From CAWCTD01 sp963798455 (lineage in GTDB: Bacteria > Acidobacteriota > Terriglobia > Bryobacterales > Bryobacteraceae): DNA of 64,000 nt. Each line of letters starts with the position of its first letter. Position 1 is the first letter of the stretch. Shown here piece after piece: positions 8,666-17,326 of this stretch. The stretch lies in the NCBI GenBank assembly GCA_963798455.1, contig CAWCTD010000003.1:310001-374000 (forward strand). The letters run 5' to 3'. Both the position numbers and the translations under genes were made by a program. Below the pieces are notes generated by a model, which did not search any database, was not told the origin of the DNA, and saw nothing but the letters and a program-made list of their open reading frames with translations.

Positions 8666-9658
8666 CTATATGTTCAGGACCTGCCGGGCGTACTGGATGC
8701 ACTTCAGATTGTTATCGTCCTCGAACTTCACCGCCGCCTCGGGGCTCAGCCCGGTGATGTGTGGAAGCGGCTTCTTCGGCGGGTTCTTGCGAACCATATC
8801 AAGGATGTTTGCCAGATCCCGGCCGGGCAGGGGGCTGTAGGAATCGTCGAAGGTCACCCAGTATCTGTCCGTAAACACCGGGATTTTCAACGGATCGCGA
8901 GTGATCATTTCAAGGTAGAAGGGCATTTTCGGGTCCCTTTCCCGCAAGATCCGAACCATTTCCTGGAGGTTCAGGATACCTTCACCCATGATGACCTCGG
9001 AGAGCAGGAAGCCGTCCTGGTACGCGTCCACGGCCATATCCTTGATGTGGGACATGACCGTGTACGGGGCAAGCGTCCGAAGCGTGTCCATCGGATCTTC
9101 ACACAGTGCCATGTTGTTGCCGAAGTCGAGGCAGACGCCGACCCACTCGCTCGCCAGCCGCTTAAGCCACTCGGCCTGCTCGGCGGCGCGCCAGCCCTTG
9201 TGGTTCTCGATGGCCAGCTTGATCTGGTTCTTTTGCAGCATAGGCTCGGCCAGAGCGATGGTGTTCTTGCACCGCTCGAAATCCCTTCGGAATGCTTCGA
9301 GGGAGTCGAACTGCTCGTAACGCCGCTCTGTCATCGCCGCGTGAAGGCAATAGGCTCCGGCGGCCTTGCAGGTATTCAGGGCGTTATCGAACCGGAACAA
9401 TTGGTCCTCCCCGCCCGGCAACTGGGGCGTTGCGAGGACGAGCTGCATGCCGTAGCCCTCGACCCTCTTGCGCAGTTCCCTCGCGGTATCGAGGTCAATG
9501 GCCTCGAGTGAGGTCTGAACTCCGCCCAAGCCGATCTGATGGCAGTGCTCGACGATGTTAAAGGATCTTGCTCCCCCACCGCTCCGCGCGCGGAGGCTGA
9601 AGGCCGTGGGGGCGCCGCCGAGGCGGGTCTTTGCCGAGGATGGTCGCCCTTGCGTCAT
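8666..9658 (-). CDS. Xylose-isomerase-like TIM-barrel sugar epimerase/isomerase
   Basis: This 330-residue cytoplasmic-looking protein of the AP-endonuclease-2/sugar-isomerase superfamily should interconvert keto-sugars with a divalent metal. Likely metal ligands are the Glu of AIENHKG, the Asp of CLDFGNN, the His of MSHIKDM and the Glu of YLEMITR, in the order seen in this fold. No signal peptide is evident. Its ATG overlaps the stop of the upstream small gene (ATGA), so the two are translationally coupled. The exact substrate cannot be read from the sequence. Confidence 0.85.
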   Translation of the reverse strand: MTQGRPSSAKTRLGGAPTAFSLRARSGGGARSFNIVEHCHQIGLGGVQTSLEAIDLDTARELRKRVEGYGMQLVLATPQLPGGEDQLFRFDNALNTCKAAGAYCLHAAMTERRYEQFDSLEAFRRDFERCKNTIALAEPMLQKNQIKLAIENHKGWRAAEQAEWLKRLASEWVGVCLDFGNNMALCEDPMDTLRTLAPYTVMSHIKDMAVDAYQDGFLLSEVIMGEGILNLQEMVRILRERDPKMPFYLEMITRDPLKIPVFTDRYWVTFDDSYSPLPGRDLANILDMVRKNPPKKPLPHITGLSPEAAVKFEDDNNLKCIQYARQVLNI

Positions 9659-10032
9659 AGCACCCTCCTCGCGGTCATGGCCCAGGAGATTTCGGCTCCA
9701 GGCATGGAGACCTTGAATCTGATCTCGCTGCCGGCAATCCGACCGGTGTAGGTCATCGTCGCTTCGCGGTTGCCGATCTTTTGAACCACGACGAACGAGA
9801 CGACATCTCCGCTGACCTTACCTTCCCGGATCTGCAACTCGCCTCCCTCACTACGGATCGTGCCGGTCAGATTCGCGCCGTGTTGCTTGAACGTAAGCGT
9901 GTTCTGTCTGATGTCCCTGGATCCGTAATCCGTCCACTCACCCTTCCACTGCCCGCTGATGTCAGCGGACCAAGCGGCCGTCACGAAAAGGACCAATATC
10001 AGGATTCCCAGCGAGGCTCTACAGGTTCTCAT
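9655..10032 (-). CDS. Small exported beta-rich protein, unknown function
   Basis: This 125-residue protein has a clear Sec signal peptide (LGILILVLFVTAAWSA). The mature part is a set of short beta strands (ISGQWKGEWTDYG, LTGTIRSEGGELQI, ATMTYTGRIAGSEIRFKV), like small lipocalin-type or ligand-binding domains common in Acidobacteria. It lies 34 bases after the aldo/keto reductase gene and overlaps the next gene by ATGA, so it belongs to that operon. I do not recognise a named family. Confidence 0.75.
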   Translation of the reverse strand: MRTCRASLGILILVLFVTAAWSADISGQWKGEWTDYGSRDIRQNTLTFKQHGANLTGTIRSEGGELQIREGKVSGDVVSFVVVQKIGNREATMTYTGRIAGSEIRFKVSMPGAEISWAMTARRVL

Positions 10033-10066
10033 CGAGAGTTCCTCCAGTCAGCTCAAATGCTCGCCG

Positions 10067-11224
10067 CTACACGTACTCCCAGTCCCTGAGCCATTCGTGG
10101 CCGGGGCGAAGCCGTGCCCACATCTGGCGTGTGGCATCGTCGAGTTCGGCCTTCTCTTTCAGATCCAACTGGCGGCGTTCTCGTGTTGCCTGAACCGCGT
10201 TGTCTATCTGGTGAATGTTAAGCAGGCCGGGGATCGGCGCCGTAATGGCGGGGTTGGAGAGAATGTAGCGAAGCGCAAGGCGCGCACGCCGGTCGTCGTC
10301 GGCCGCGTGCGGGTCGTTCGGAGAGCTGTCCCCCGCGAACAAAGAATTGTCGGCGAATGGCTTGATGCCGAACGCGCCGACGCCATTCTCCTTGATCGTG
10401 TCAAACAGGCTGTCGGTAGGCAGTTCCTTACTGCCCGCGGTGTAAGGGAAGAGGACCACTTCGATCTGCTTGGGGTAAGCCTCTATCAGCGACTTCAACC
10501 ACACGCGGTTGTGTGATGAAACGCCCGTGAACCTTGCCTTGCCCTGCTGCTTGGCCTTGGCCAAGCCTTCCACCGTGGCTTCTTCCACTCGCTCGAGTTC
10601 ACTCAAGTCCGGGACGCCTTCCATGGGCAGCGCGATCCGCCATATGTCCACGTAATCGAGTCCCGCCTCCTTGAGGTTCTCATCGAGGCCTTGCAGCAGC
10701 CGGCTCGCGGAGCGCCACTGGGCAAAGCGCGGCTCCTTTTGCCACCAGGCATAGCCGAAGTAGAATTTATCCCGCCGTCCCTTGAGCAACTGGCCGTAAG
10801 CCACGACCTCCGGCGCCGCCATGGCATCCAGGTAGTTGATACCGACATCGATGCAGTGGGCGAGAACCCGATCCCGGGATTGCATGAAGCCGGGTATCTT
10901 AGGATAGGAAAAGTCGTTGTCGGAATAACGCGCGGGGACGTTTGCTTTCCCGAGCTCTATTTCGATCCGCTTCCAATGGCCTCCGAGCGAGACTGCGGAT
11001 ACCATGAGGCCGGTCTTGCCCAGTCTCCGGTACTCCATGTTCGCGTTGTAGTTCAGTATGTTCCTCGTCGAAGCCCCTTTGACCGGTGCCGGGGCTTTCG
11101 CCTGGGTTGGCGCCTTCGCTCGAGAGGACGCCTTGGTCTGAGCCTGCGCCCCGCCGGCGAGAGCGCCGGCTGCGAGTGCGCCGGCGGTCACGAAGTCACG
11201 GCGATTCATCTTATGTCTGTCCAT
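10067..11224 (-). CDS. Aldo/keto-reductase-fold protein with Tat signal and altered active site
   Basis: This is a 385-residue protein. The start is set by AGGAGG 5 bases before the ATG. The N-terminus has NRRDFVTAG (Tat) and a low-complexity Ala/Lys/Pro linker, then the AKR core starts MEYRRLGKTGLMVSAVSLGG. The usual catalytic set Asp-Tyr-Lys-His is largely missing: after YLDAM the Tyr position is Pro/Glu, the Lys strand reads KFYFGYAWW, and the His position reads DIWRIALP. It may be a non-catalytic or differently acting member. It is the first gene of the leftward operon that ends with the Gfo/Idh gene. Confidence 0.8.
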   Translation of the reverse strand: MDRHKMNRRDFVTAGALAAGALAGGAQAQTKASSRAKAPTQAKAPAPVKGASTRNILNYNANMEYRRLGKTGLMVSAVSLGGHWKRIEIELGKANVPARYSDNDFSYPKIPGFMQSRDRVLAHCIDVGINYLDAMAAPEVVAYGQLLKGRRDKFYFGYAWWQKEPRFAQWRSASRLLQGLDENLKEAGLDYVDIWRIALPMEGVPDLSELERVEEATVEGLAKAKQQGKARFTGVSSHNRVWLKSLIEAYPKQIEVVLFPYTAGSKELPTDSLFDTIKENGVGAFGIKPFADNSLFAGDSSPNDPHAADDDRRARLALRYILSNPAITAPIPGLLNIHQIDNAVQATRERRQLDLKEKAELDDATRQMWARLRPGHEWLRDWEYV

Positions 11225-11229
11225 CCTTA

Positions 11230-11460
11230 CCTCCTCGCGGGTGATTCGTCGCCACGAAGATCTCTGAAATGCAACTTGGCGGCGCCCCGGACGACCCGGC
11301 CGGGGCGGGACCGGTTCAAAGCTCCAAAACCAAATTGACCGCCGGAGCCGCCTGCCGCGTCAGGCAGATTCACGATTTGCCCAGCCGCATTAAACACCGC
11401 TGCGGAGTTGATGCCGCTGAACTACGGGTGGTTAAATGCATTGAACCGGGATTTCTCTCA
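11230..11460 (-). pseudogene. Possible C-terminal scrap of an outer-membrane receptor
   Basis: Read on -, this stretch gives NSAAVFNAAGQIVNLP and then GFGALNRSRPGRVVRGAAKL before running into the reductase ribosome site. The pattern recalls the last strands of Oar/TonB-type receptors, which end with an aromatic residue. There is no start codon and no upstream body, so this is a guess. It lies between promoter module C and the reductase gene. Confidence 0.25.
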
Positions 11461-11480
11461 TTTTGGCTTCCTGGCCACTG

Positions 11481-11690
11481 TCGATTGTACACCCGACTGC
11501 CTCCGTTCCCGCTTTTTTTCATCCTTCGGGTCCTGAGCGACGCCGGCGCGCCCAGGGCAGGGGCCAGTCTCGCCTCCTCCGAGTTCGAGAAGACTCGGAA
11601 GTGCCTCATTTCAAGCGACTTCTCATACACCTCTCCGTCTCCCTCTTTCCTTCGACCCGTCTACTTGCCTGCTGCCACCCTCATCCGGTC
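11481..11690 (-). repeat. Promoter-bearing repeat module, copy C
   Basis: On -, this copy matches module A (1809-2030) over about 200 bases and ends with GGGTGTACAATCGA (11481-11494; -10 TACAAT at 11489-11484). It then runs into CCAGGAAGCCAAAATG, nearly the same as the leader at 37916. The first intact gene downstream is the Tat-exported reductase, 260 bases away, with a gene scrap in between. The short frame of module A is broken here by one extra A in a run of seven. Confidence 0.55.
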
Positions 11691-11783
11691 GGCGCGACCA
11701 GAACGGCTGTCACACCGACGGATAACGGGCGGATGTCGGGCTGAGAAGCTATGCCTCGTTCGGCGAACTGCTCCTCACAGACG

Positions 11784-11842
11784 CAGTCTTCTTCGATCCA
11801 TTCCCTTGGGGCCGGATAGCTTCCGCAAGCGCCCGCTTTACC
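11784..11842 (+). repeat. Repeat family R3, copy 1
   Basis: It shares CTTCTTCGATCCA, CTTGGGGCCGGATA and GCGCCCG with the copy at 12407-12470. Shorter copies occur near 15014-15035 and 20210-20240 (GCCCG-AGTCTTC). None contains a gene. The origin is unknown; the four copies lie only within 11-21 kb of this window. Confidence 0.5.
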
Positions 11843-11909
11843 CCCCTATCGGGGTTCCGAGACCGCGTCGAGGTACTGAAGCCGACCTTCTCGCTCCCGG
11901 GCCAAAACG

Positions 11910-12299
11910 CTACTCCTTAAGCACGCTATCGTCGTACCAAGGGCTGTGCAGATCGTGGTGATCCTCCTCCAATTGAAAACCCGCATGTTCCCTTAGGTCG
12001 AGGTAGAACTTCACGCGGCGCCGCTGGCTGTCGCTATAGATCCGCCCCTTAAGCTCACTCCCGATCAGACCCTCCAAGTTCTTGAAGAACTGTCCGGGGA
12101 ACACGAATGTCGGGCGCTCTTGCCGCTCCGCATCCGCCGCAGTGATGATGTCGTGAGAACGACAATAGCACTTCACGACCTGAACCATGCGGTCTTCATC
12201 GCCAAGCACTCTCGCCTCGGAGAGACGAATCTTGTGCAGCCGGCCAGTACGCAACTCAACGGAGTCGTAACCATTTGCAGGGGCAGCTTCCACGGTCAT
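11910..12299 (-). CDS. Hypothetical 129-residue protein
   Basis: I do not recognise this protein. It has no signal peptide or membrane segment; the residue mix is even and charged (VKCYCRSHDIITAADAE, SDSQRRRVKFYLDL), as in a real soluble protein. A Cys-x-Cys pair sits at about residues 44-46. No good ribosome site precedes the ATG at 12299. It stands alone between two R3 repeats, so it may be a remnant. Confidence 0.45.
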   Translation of the reverse strand: MTVEAAPANGYDSVELRTGRLHKIRLSEARVLGDEDRMVQVVKCYCRSHDIITAADAERQERPTFVFPGQFFKNLEGLIGSELKGRIYSDSQRRRVKFYLDLREHAGFQLEEDHHDLHSPWYDDSVLKE

Positions 12300-12406
12300 G
12301 TCGATTTCTGAGAAGTATAGCCAAATTGGAGGCAGTGGTCACGCCACCCATCCGAGCGACGACTGCGACATCATCTCGGAGGCCACATTCTCTTGCGCCC
12401 GCTGGA

Positions 12407-12470
12407 GCAGACTTCTTCGATCCAGGCTCTTGGGGCCGGATAACTCCCGATAGCGCCCGTAGTCTTCCCC
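12407..12470 (+). repeat. Repeat family R3, copy 2
   Basis: It matches 11784-11842 through CTTCTTCGATCCA, TTGGGGCCGGATAACTCC and GCGCCCGTAGTCTTCCCC. The region from 12471 to 12864 holds no gene I can support. Confidence 0.5.
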
Positions 12471-12864
12471 ATCCGCGTGGAGACGCCCGTTTAGCGCCGA
12501 CCGGCTTGGCCAAAGCGCGCGCCTCATCCCGCGCTTCGGCCTATGTGGGTAGTGTCAACGGCGACACGGTCTTCGACATGGTTGATGGCTATGTCCGTGT
12601 GCCACAAGGGGCCGGGCTTGGACTGGACATCAATGAAAACTCCCTTGGGGAATGCCAGGCTCCGGCGGGAGGCCCCTGGGAAGCGGCGGGCCTTGGGCGT
12701 GCGATATCGGAAGGAACCCGCTTCAGTCCGACAATCGAAGTATCCTGAGAGCCATGGGCGCGGATGAGGGCCGGCAGCGCGTCGTCAACGCGACCATCAG
12801 GTCCCCTGATGACGACACGTCGGTACGCATCGCTTACCAAGCCGAGCAACAAGTCAGGGGGCTC

Positions 12865-13638
12865 ATGCCCGCGGCGCGGTTGACACACCAAAGAGGAAGA
12901 GCGAGGCTGCTCGCGATCTTTCTCCTCTTCGCCCTCGCCGCAGCGAGGCTGGCGGGGGAGGGCCTCGCCGCCGGAAGGTTCCTGGTCGCGGGCCGGCAGG
13001 TTTCAGACCCGAATTTCGCTGGGACGGTGGTGCTGCTTATCCACTACGACAAAGCCAGTGCGATGGGCCTCATCGTCAATCGGCGCTCAACAGTTTCTCT
13101 CTCCAGCGCCTTCTCCGGAATGGGGGAGACAAACAACAAGTCCGATCCCATCTACATCGGAGGACCTGTTGGGAAGACTAGAGCGCTGGCACTCGCGCGC
13201 TCGCGCGCCGCTCCGGCTGGGTCAACCCGCGTTTTGGCCGACGTTTACCTCATCTCTGAGAGACCCCACCTGGAGAAGACCCTGGCGGCGGGCGCGCGTT
13301 CCGATGTGTTTCGCGTCTATCTGGGCTATGCGGGCTGGACCGCCGGACGGCTCGAAAGGGAAGTGGCTGCGGGGTGGTGGCATATCGTTTCGGGTGAGGC
13401 CGGACTCGTTTTTGATCCTGAGCCCGAACCCCTGTGGAGACGCCTCATGCGCAGGCTCGAAGGGCCGCTTGCCTTGAGCCGGGGTATGTGTAGCCAAGAC
13501 CGGATCCAGAGTGCGGCCGGATGTCATGTAACCCTGATTTCGCGGTACTCCGTGTCTTTGTCTGCGGGGCGGGCAGACTTCGGGTGTGCGGCAAGCCAGG
13601 ACACTGCACGTATCGTGCGGGAGTTTCAGCAGACATAG
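12865..13638 (+). CDS. YqgE/AlgH-family protein with an N-terminal membrane or signal segment
   Basis: The core matches the YqgE/AlgH (DUF179) family: GRFLVAGRQVSDPNFAGTVV, then MGLIVNRR and YIGGPVG, then FRVYLGYAGWTAGRLERE and WWHI. Members are usually cytoplasmic, about 190 residues long and of unknown biochemical role. This copy is unusual in having a hydrophobic leader (LLAIFLLFALAAA) before the domain and about 55 extra C-terminal residues of poor quality that may be read-through of a lost stop. The ATG at 12865 is chosen because the leader follows directly; AGGGGG lies only 3 bases upstream. Confidence 0.7.
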   Translation: MPAARLTHQRGRARLLAIFLLFALAAARLAGEGLAAGRFLVAGRQVSDPNFAGTVVLLIHYDKASAMGLIVNRRSTVSLSSAFSGMGETNNKSDPIYIGGPVGKTRALALARSRAAPAGSTRVLADVYLISERPHLEKTLAAGARSDVFRVYLGYAGWTAGRLEREVAAGWWHIVSGEAGLVFDPEPEPLWRRLMRRLEGPLALSRGMCSQDRIQSAAGCHVTLISRYSVSLSAGRADFGCAASQDTARIVREFQQT

Positions 13639-13692
13639 TGCGCAGCAGAAGGACCAGCGGGCGTCTTGCGCGAGCAAGAAAGGGTTTCTCAG

Positions 13693-14739
13693 CTATTCCC
13701 GCCTGGCCACAATGAGATCGCCGGTCGGATCAGCCCGGGTGAAGCTCTGAAAGCCTGCTCCGGTGAGCCAGGATTTGTACTCGGCTTCAGTGTAGGTCGA
13801 TCCGCCTTTGGTCCCGACCAGCATGTTGATCGCGAACAGGGCGGCCCATTTCGGTGCAGTCTTATCCGGTTCGAGGATGAAATCGCGAATGACGATGCGT
13901 CCTCCCGGAGAGAGTGCCCGGTAGCACCGGCGAAACAGATCCAGGTTCTGTTCTGGATCCAGCATGTGGCAGATGGCCGACAGCAGAATCAGGTCGTAGT
14001 CCTTGCCGAACTCATCGACCGTCAGGTCCCCAACGCGGGTGGTGACCCGATCCGCTAAGCCGGCTTCTTTGATATGCTTCTGCGCGATCGGGACGACGGA
14101 TGCCAGATCGAGGACTTCGGCGCGCAGGATAGGGCTCGCCTTCGCAAACGCGATGGAGTAAGCACCCGAACCTCCGCCGATGTCGAGCAGGCGACGTATG
14201 CCCGCTACCCCCACCGCGCGGACGACCTGCGCAGCGGTCCCTTCGGCGCCCCTGTGCATGGCAGCAATGAAGCTCTCCGTCCATTGCTGATCCTGTTGCT
14301 CGACCCCCGGGGGCCTTACGGCGGTGCCGGCGCGCACGCAGGCGGTCAAGGTAGCCCAGGCGTTGAACATGTCCACCGTATGCATGAGCGCGGGGCGAGC
14401 ATAGTCGGGAGATCCCGCCACGAGATAACGCGCGGTATCCGGTGTATTGAAAAACGTTCCGTCCTTCTTCGTCAAAGCGCCCAAGGCAACGAGCGCATTG
14501 AGAAGGGTTTCGGTGGCGCGAGGATTGGTCCCCAGTTTCTTTGACACTTGCGCCGCTCCGGCGCCCCGCCCGGCGGCCGTGAAGATGTCCAACTCAACTG
14601 CGGTCAAGAGAACCCGGCTCTCCTGAAAGCGGCCCATCGTTTCCGTCAGATCAGAGAAAGACTGGGCAGACATGGCGATCGACGAGGCTCCGAGGAAGAT
14701 GGCCAGGAAGCCAATCATGCCGATGGTTCGAGAATGCAT
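13693..14739 (-). CDS. O-methyltransferase with an N-terminal signal peptide
   Basis: This 348-residue class I SAM-dependent methyltransferase is of the acetylserotonin/hydroxyneurosporene O-methyltransferase type. A winged-helix dimerisation domain (residues ~35-110, LDIFTAAGRGAGAAQVSKKL) precedes the Rossmann domain with the SAM loop LLDIGGGSGAYSIAFAK and a late LSPGGRIVIRDF strand. The first 25 residues (GMIGFLAIFLGASSIAMSA) look like a signal peptide, which is odd because SAM is cytoplasmic. It may be a membrane anchor instead. The substrate is unknown. Confidence 0.85.
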   Translation of the reverse strand: MHSRTIGMIGFLAIFLGASSIAMSAQSFSDLTETMGRFQESRVLLTAVELDIFTAAGRGAGAAQVSKKLGTNPRATETLLNALVALGALTKKDGTFFNTPDTARYLVAGSPDYARPALMHTVDMFNAWATLTACVRAGTAVRPPGVEQQDQQWTESFIAAMHRGAEGTAAQVVRAVGVAGIRRLLDIGGGSGAYSIAFAKASPILRAEVLDLASVVPIAQKHIKEAGLADRVTTRVGDLTVDEFGKDYDLILLSAICHMLDPEQNLDLFRRCYRALSPGGRIVIRDFILEPDKTAPKWAALFAINMLVGTKGGSTYTEAEYKSWLTGAGFQSFTRADPTGDLIVARRE

Positions 14740-15001
14740 GGTGCCTCCATCGACAACTATCTTAGGACTTTGCCTGATTCGCGTGTGCTCGCTCTATATG
14801 TTCTCCTCTGTCGCCATGGCTCCACAAGTCCAGCCTTCCGGACCAAGCCGAGCCACCAGCAACCCCGGCGTTCATTTGCCATCGTTTCAAGGTGGCTCCG
14901 TGCGGTTCGAGCGGGAGGACTTTCGGAACAGCGAGGATAAGAAAGTCGATCCGATCCGCGGCCAATGTTTCATAGGGGAGTCCCAACAGGCGGATGCCCG
15001 A

Positions 15002-15035
15002 ATTGGGGAAGACCACGCCCGTAGTCTTCCCCAAT
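15002..15035. other. Strong stem-loop containing a repeat R3 core
   Basis: ATTGGGGAAGAC (15002-15013) pairs exactly with GTCTTCCCCAAT (15024-15035) around a 10-base loop. There is no T-run, so it is not a standard terminator on either strand. Its right arm is the GCCCGTAGTCTTCCCC core seen in R3. The rest of 14740-15320 holds one possible 110-codon frame on - (14762-15094) that I cannot relate to any family. Confidence 0.45.
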
Positions 15036-15084
15036 CCGCCCATTGCCTCCACCCAGGGCACCTTTGGGAGCAGCCACAACACCT

Positions 15085-15155
15085 GTTGATTCAACCGCTT
15101 CTGAGGGGAAAACGCCCGATCGTGGTAGCAAAGCCAACCTAACGGGATCTATCGC
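15085..15155. repeat. Diverged repeat, copy 2 (first copy at 1541-1605)
   Basis: It shares the order GATTCA-CC-CTTC, GGGGAAAACGCCCGAT, GCAAAGCC-ACCTAA and CTATCGC with 1541-1605. See that entry for the possible origin as a gene scrap. Confidence 0.5.
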
Positions 15156-15323
15156 GTCGATTTTGGCTGTAACCTGTCGAAGAGTTTAGCCGACAATCCA
15201 TTCCCGACCGCACGGCCACGTGCGTGTCGGGAGAGTGTCGTCGCCTTTCTGATCAGTCGATTGCGAAGTCGAGGCATCTTTGAACGGCGGCCCGCAGAAC
15301 GGCAGCCCATTCTGGGCCCAGCC

Positions 15324-15363
15324 CTGACAGATTCCTGACAAAACCCTGACGACAAGACTGACG
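15324..15363 (+). promoter_or_regulatory. Direct-repeat operator of the two-component operon
   Basis: Four copies of CTGAC[A/G] begin at 15324, 15335, 15346 and 15358 (steps 11, 11, 12). OmpR/PhoB-family regulators bind direct repeats with an 11-base step, one helical turn, usually overlapping the -35 region. The first base of the array lies 60 bases before the -10 box at 15384. The same layout recurs at 18002 before the PD40 gene. Confidence 0.75.
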
Positions 15364-15383
15364 CCCCCTGCATCGACAAGCCT

Positions 15384-15389
15384 TATAAT
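15384..15389 (+). promoter_or_regulatory. -10 box of the kinase/regulator operon
   Basis: TATAAT is a perfect -10 hexamer with no matching -35, as expected where an activator replaces it. Transcription should start near 15396, which is almost at the TTG start codon (15398). The mRNA may be nearly leaderless, or translation may start at a later codon. Confidence 0.65.
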
Positions 15390-15397
15390 TCGGGAGG

Positions 15398-17326
15398 TTG
15401 ACCATACCGTTTCAGGACTGGTTCCAGCCACCGCGCGTGGTGCTGACATTGTTTCTCTGCCTGATGTGTGTTTGCGCCAGCGCCCTGGTTTGGCTCGGCT
15501 GGAAAGTGGTGGCGCAGGATAGCGCCGTCGAGACACAGCGGGTACAGGGGCGGTTGGAGAGCGCGGCGGACCGGATCGTGGCCGCACTGGACCGAAGCAT
15601 GCAGCAGACCGGCGACTTTGCGGACGCCCGAAAGCCGGGGCCGGGGGAGGTGTTTGTCGCCGTTTCCGGAGGCTCCGTCGAGATCCTGCCGCCGGGTGGT
15701 CTTGCCTTCTCCCCCACGCAATCGATCGAGATGACGCCGGGTTCGGACGTTTTCCGTGAAGCGGAAGAGCTTGAGTTCGGCCCGCGCAATCTTGAGACGG
15801 CGGAGGAGACCTATCGCGCCCTGGCCGGATCGAAGACGACGCGCGTGCGTGCCGGGGCCCTTGTGCGGCTAGGCCGAGTCTTGCGGCGCCAGCAGCGTTG
15901 GCCGGAAGCGCTGAGGACGTACGACGATCTGGGGAAGATGGGCCCCCTCTCGTTGGCGGGCATGCCGGCGAGTCTGGTGGCGCGTGCGGCCCGCTGCTCC
16001 GTCTTGCAGGAAAGCGGCCAGCAGCCGGCGGTGCAGCACGAAGCGCGCGCGCTATGGGAGGACCTGACCAGTGGCGGTTTGCTCGTTTCGCGCCCGACGC
16101 TCGACACCTACTCGGACGAATTGCGTCGCTGGATCGGAGACTTACCCCTACCACAGGATTGGGACGAGCGCCTTGCCGTCGCCGAGGCAGCCGCAACGGC
16201 TTGGCGGGCATGGCAGGCCGATGAGAGGGGCGCTGCGGGCGGGCGTCGGTTCGGCCTCTTCGACGGATCTCCCGTGTCGGTTTGCTGGTTGAGCCGCGAC
16301 GGCGCCTGGCAAGCACGGCTCGCCGGACCATCCTTCTGGCGGCGGCTTTGGGCCAGCCTGGGCCAGGATTCTGGCACCGCGGTCCGTCTAACTGGCGACC
16401 ATGGAGAAGTCTTTTTCGGGGCGTCTCCCGCCAAAGGTCCAACGGCGTTCCGGGCCGCCACGATGACAGGCCTGCCCTGGAACCTTACGGTGGTCCCCGA
16501 AGGAGACTGGGCGCGCTCAGAGGCCTCCGGAGCCCGGCGTCATCTGATCGTCGCAGGCTTCATCGTCTTTGCGCTTCTCCTCGCGGTAGGCAGCTACTTC
16601 ATCGCGCGGTCCATGGTCCGGGAACTGGCGGTGGCGAGGCTGCAAGCGGACTTTGTCTCCGCGGTCTCGCACGAGTTCCGTACACCGCTCACCTCGATCC
16701 GGCAACTGGCGGAGATGCTGGCGCGAGGCCGCGTCGACCTGGAAGAACAGAAGCAGAGGGTCTATGAACTGATGATGGCCGAAAGCGACCGCCTGCGGCG
16801 ACTGGTGGAGTCGCTCCTGGATTTTGGCCGTATGCAATCCGGAGCTTACCAATTTCGCTTCGAGAGCCTGGACGCGCAGGAATGGGCGCAAGCGGTTGTG
16901 CAGCAGTTCGGAGAGACCGTCCGGAGTGCGGGATACGTCGTCGAGTTCGCTAGCGCCGCCAGCAGCGTGCGTATGCGCGCCGACCGCGAGGCGCTGGCCG
17001 GCGCACTCTGGAATCTGTTGGACAACGCGGTGAAGCACTCGCCGGACCACAAGAGTGTGCGTGTCGAAGTGGGTGCTGCAGAAGGTAAAGTGGAATTGCG
17101 CGTCATCGACCGCGGCATCGGCATCGCGAGCGAAGACCTCAAGCACGTATTCGATAGATTCTATCGCGGCGGGAATGCCAGTCAGGCGGGGATAAAGGGC
17201 GCTGGCATCGGTCTGACAATCGTGCGCGAGATCGTCAGAGCGCACGGTGGGGAGGTGCGGGTGCAGAGCACCCCAGGCATGGGAAGCGCCTTTATTCTCA
17301 TGTTGCCGGCGGAGGAGGAGTCGTGA
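15398..17326 (+). CDS. Membrane sensor histidine kinase
   Basis: This is a 642-residue kinase. Helix TM1 is at about residues 12-38 and TM2 at about 382-402. The ~340-residue outer region between them contains a TPR-like pair of helices (ALVRLGRVLRRQQRWPEALR) and shows no known small-molecule sensor domain. The cytoplasmic part has the phospho-acceptor H425 in SAVSHEFRTPLTSIRQ, then an ATPase domain with N box NLLDNAVKHS, G1 DRGIGI and G2 GAGIGLTIV. The start is TTG with GGGAGG directly upstream. It overlaps the regulator gene by GTGA. It should phosphorylate the adjacent regulator in response to an envelope signal, perhaps protein load or nutrient state. Confidence 0.92.
   Translation: MTIPFQDWFQPPRVVLTLFLCLMCVCASALVWLGWKVVAQDSAVETQRVQGRLESAADRIVAALDRSMQQTGDFADARKPGPGEVFVAVSGGSVEILPPGGLAFSPTQSIEMTPGSDVFREAEELEFGPRNLETAEETYRALAGSKTTRVRAGALVRLGRVLRRQQRWPEALRTYDDLGKMGPLSLAGMPASLVARAARCSVLQESGQQPAVQHEARALWEDLTSGGLLVSRPTLDTYSDELRRWIGDLPLPQDWDERLAVAEAAATAWRAWQADERGAAGGRRFGLFDGSPVSVCWLSRDGAWQARLAGPSFWRRLWASLGQDSGTAVRLTGDHGEVFFGASPAKGPTAFRAATMTGLPWNLTVVPEGDWARSEASGARRHLIVAGFIVFALLLAVGSYFIARSMVRELAVARLQADFVSAVSHEFRTPLTSIRQLAEMLARGRVDLEEQKQRVYELMMAESDRLRRLVESLLDFGRMQSGAYQFRFESLDAQEWAQAVVQQFGETVRSAGYVVEFASAASSVRMRADREALAGALWNLLDNAVKHSPDHKSVRVEVGAAEGKVELRVIDRGIGIASEDLKHVFDRFYRGGNASQAGIKGAGIGLTIVREIVRAHGGEVRVQSTPGMGSAFILMLPAEEES

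Noticed and set aside
7994..9511. Long + strand open frame (505 codons)
   Set aside because: Antisense to the Gfo/Idh and isomerase genes and crosses the gap between them; composition is typical of a shadow frame.
15186..16442. Long - strand open frame (418 codons) opposite the kinase gene
   Set aside because: Extremely Arg/Pro/Ser rich and opposite a clear histidine kinase.
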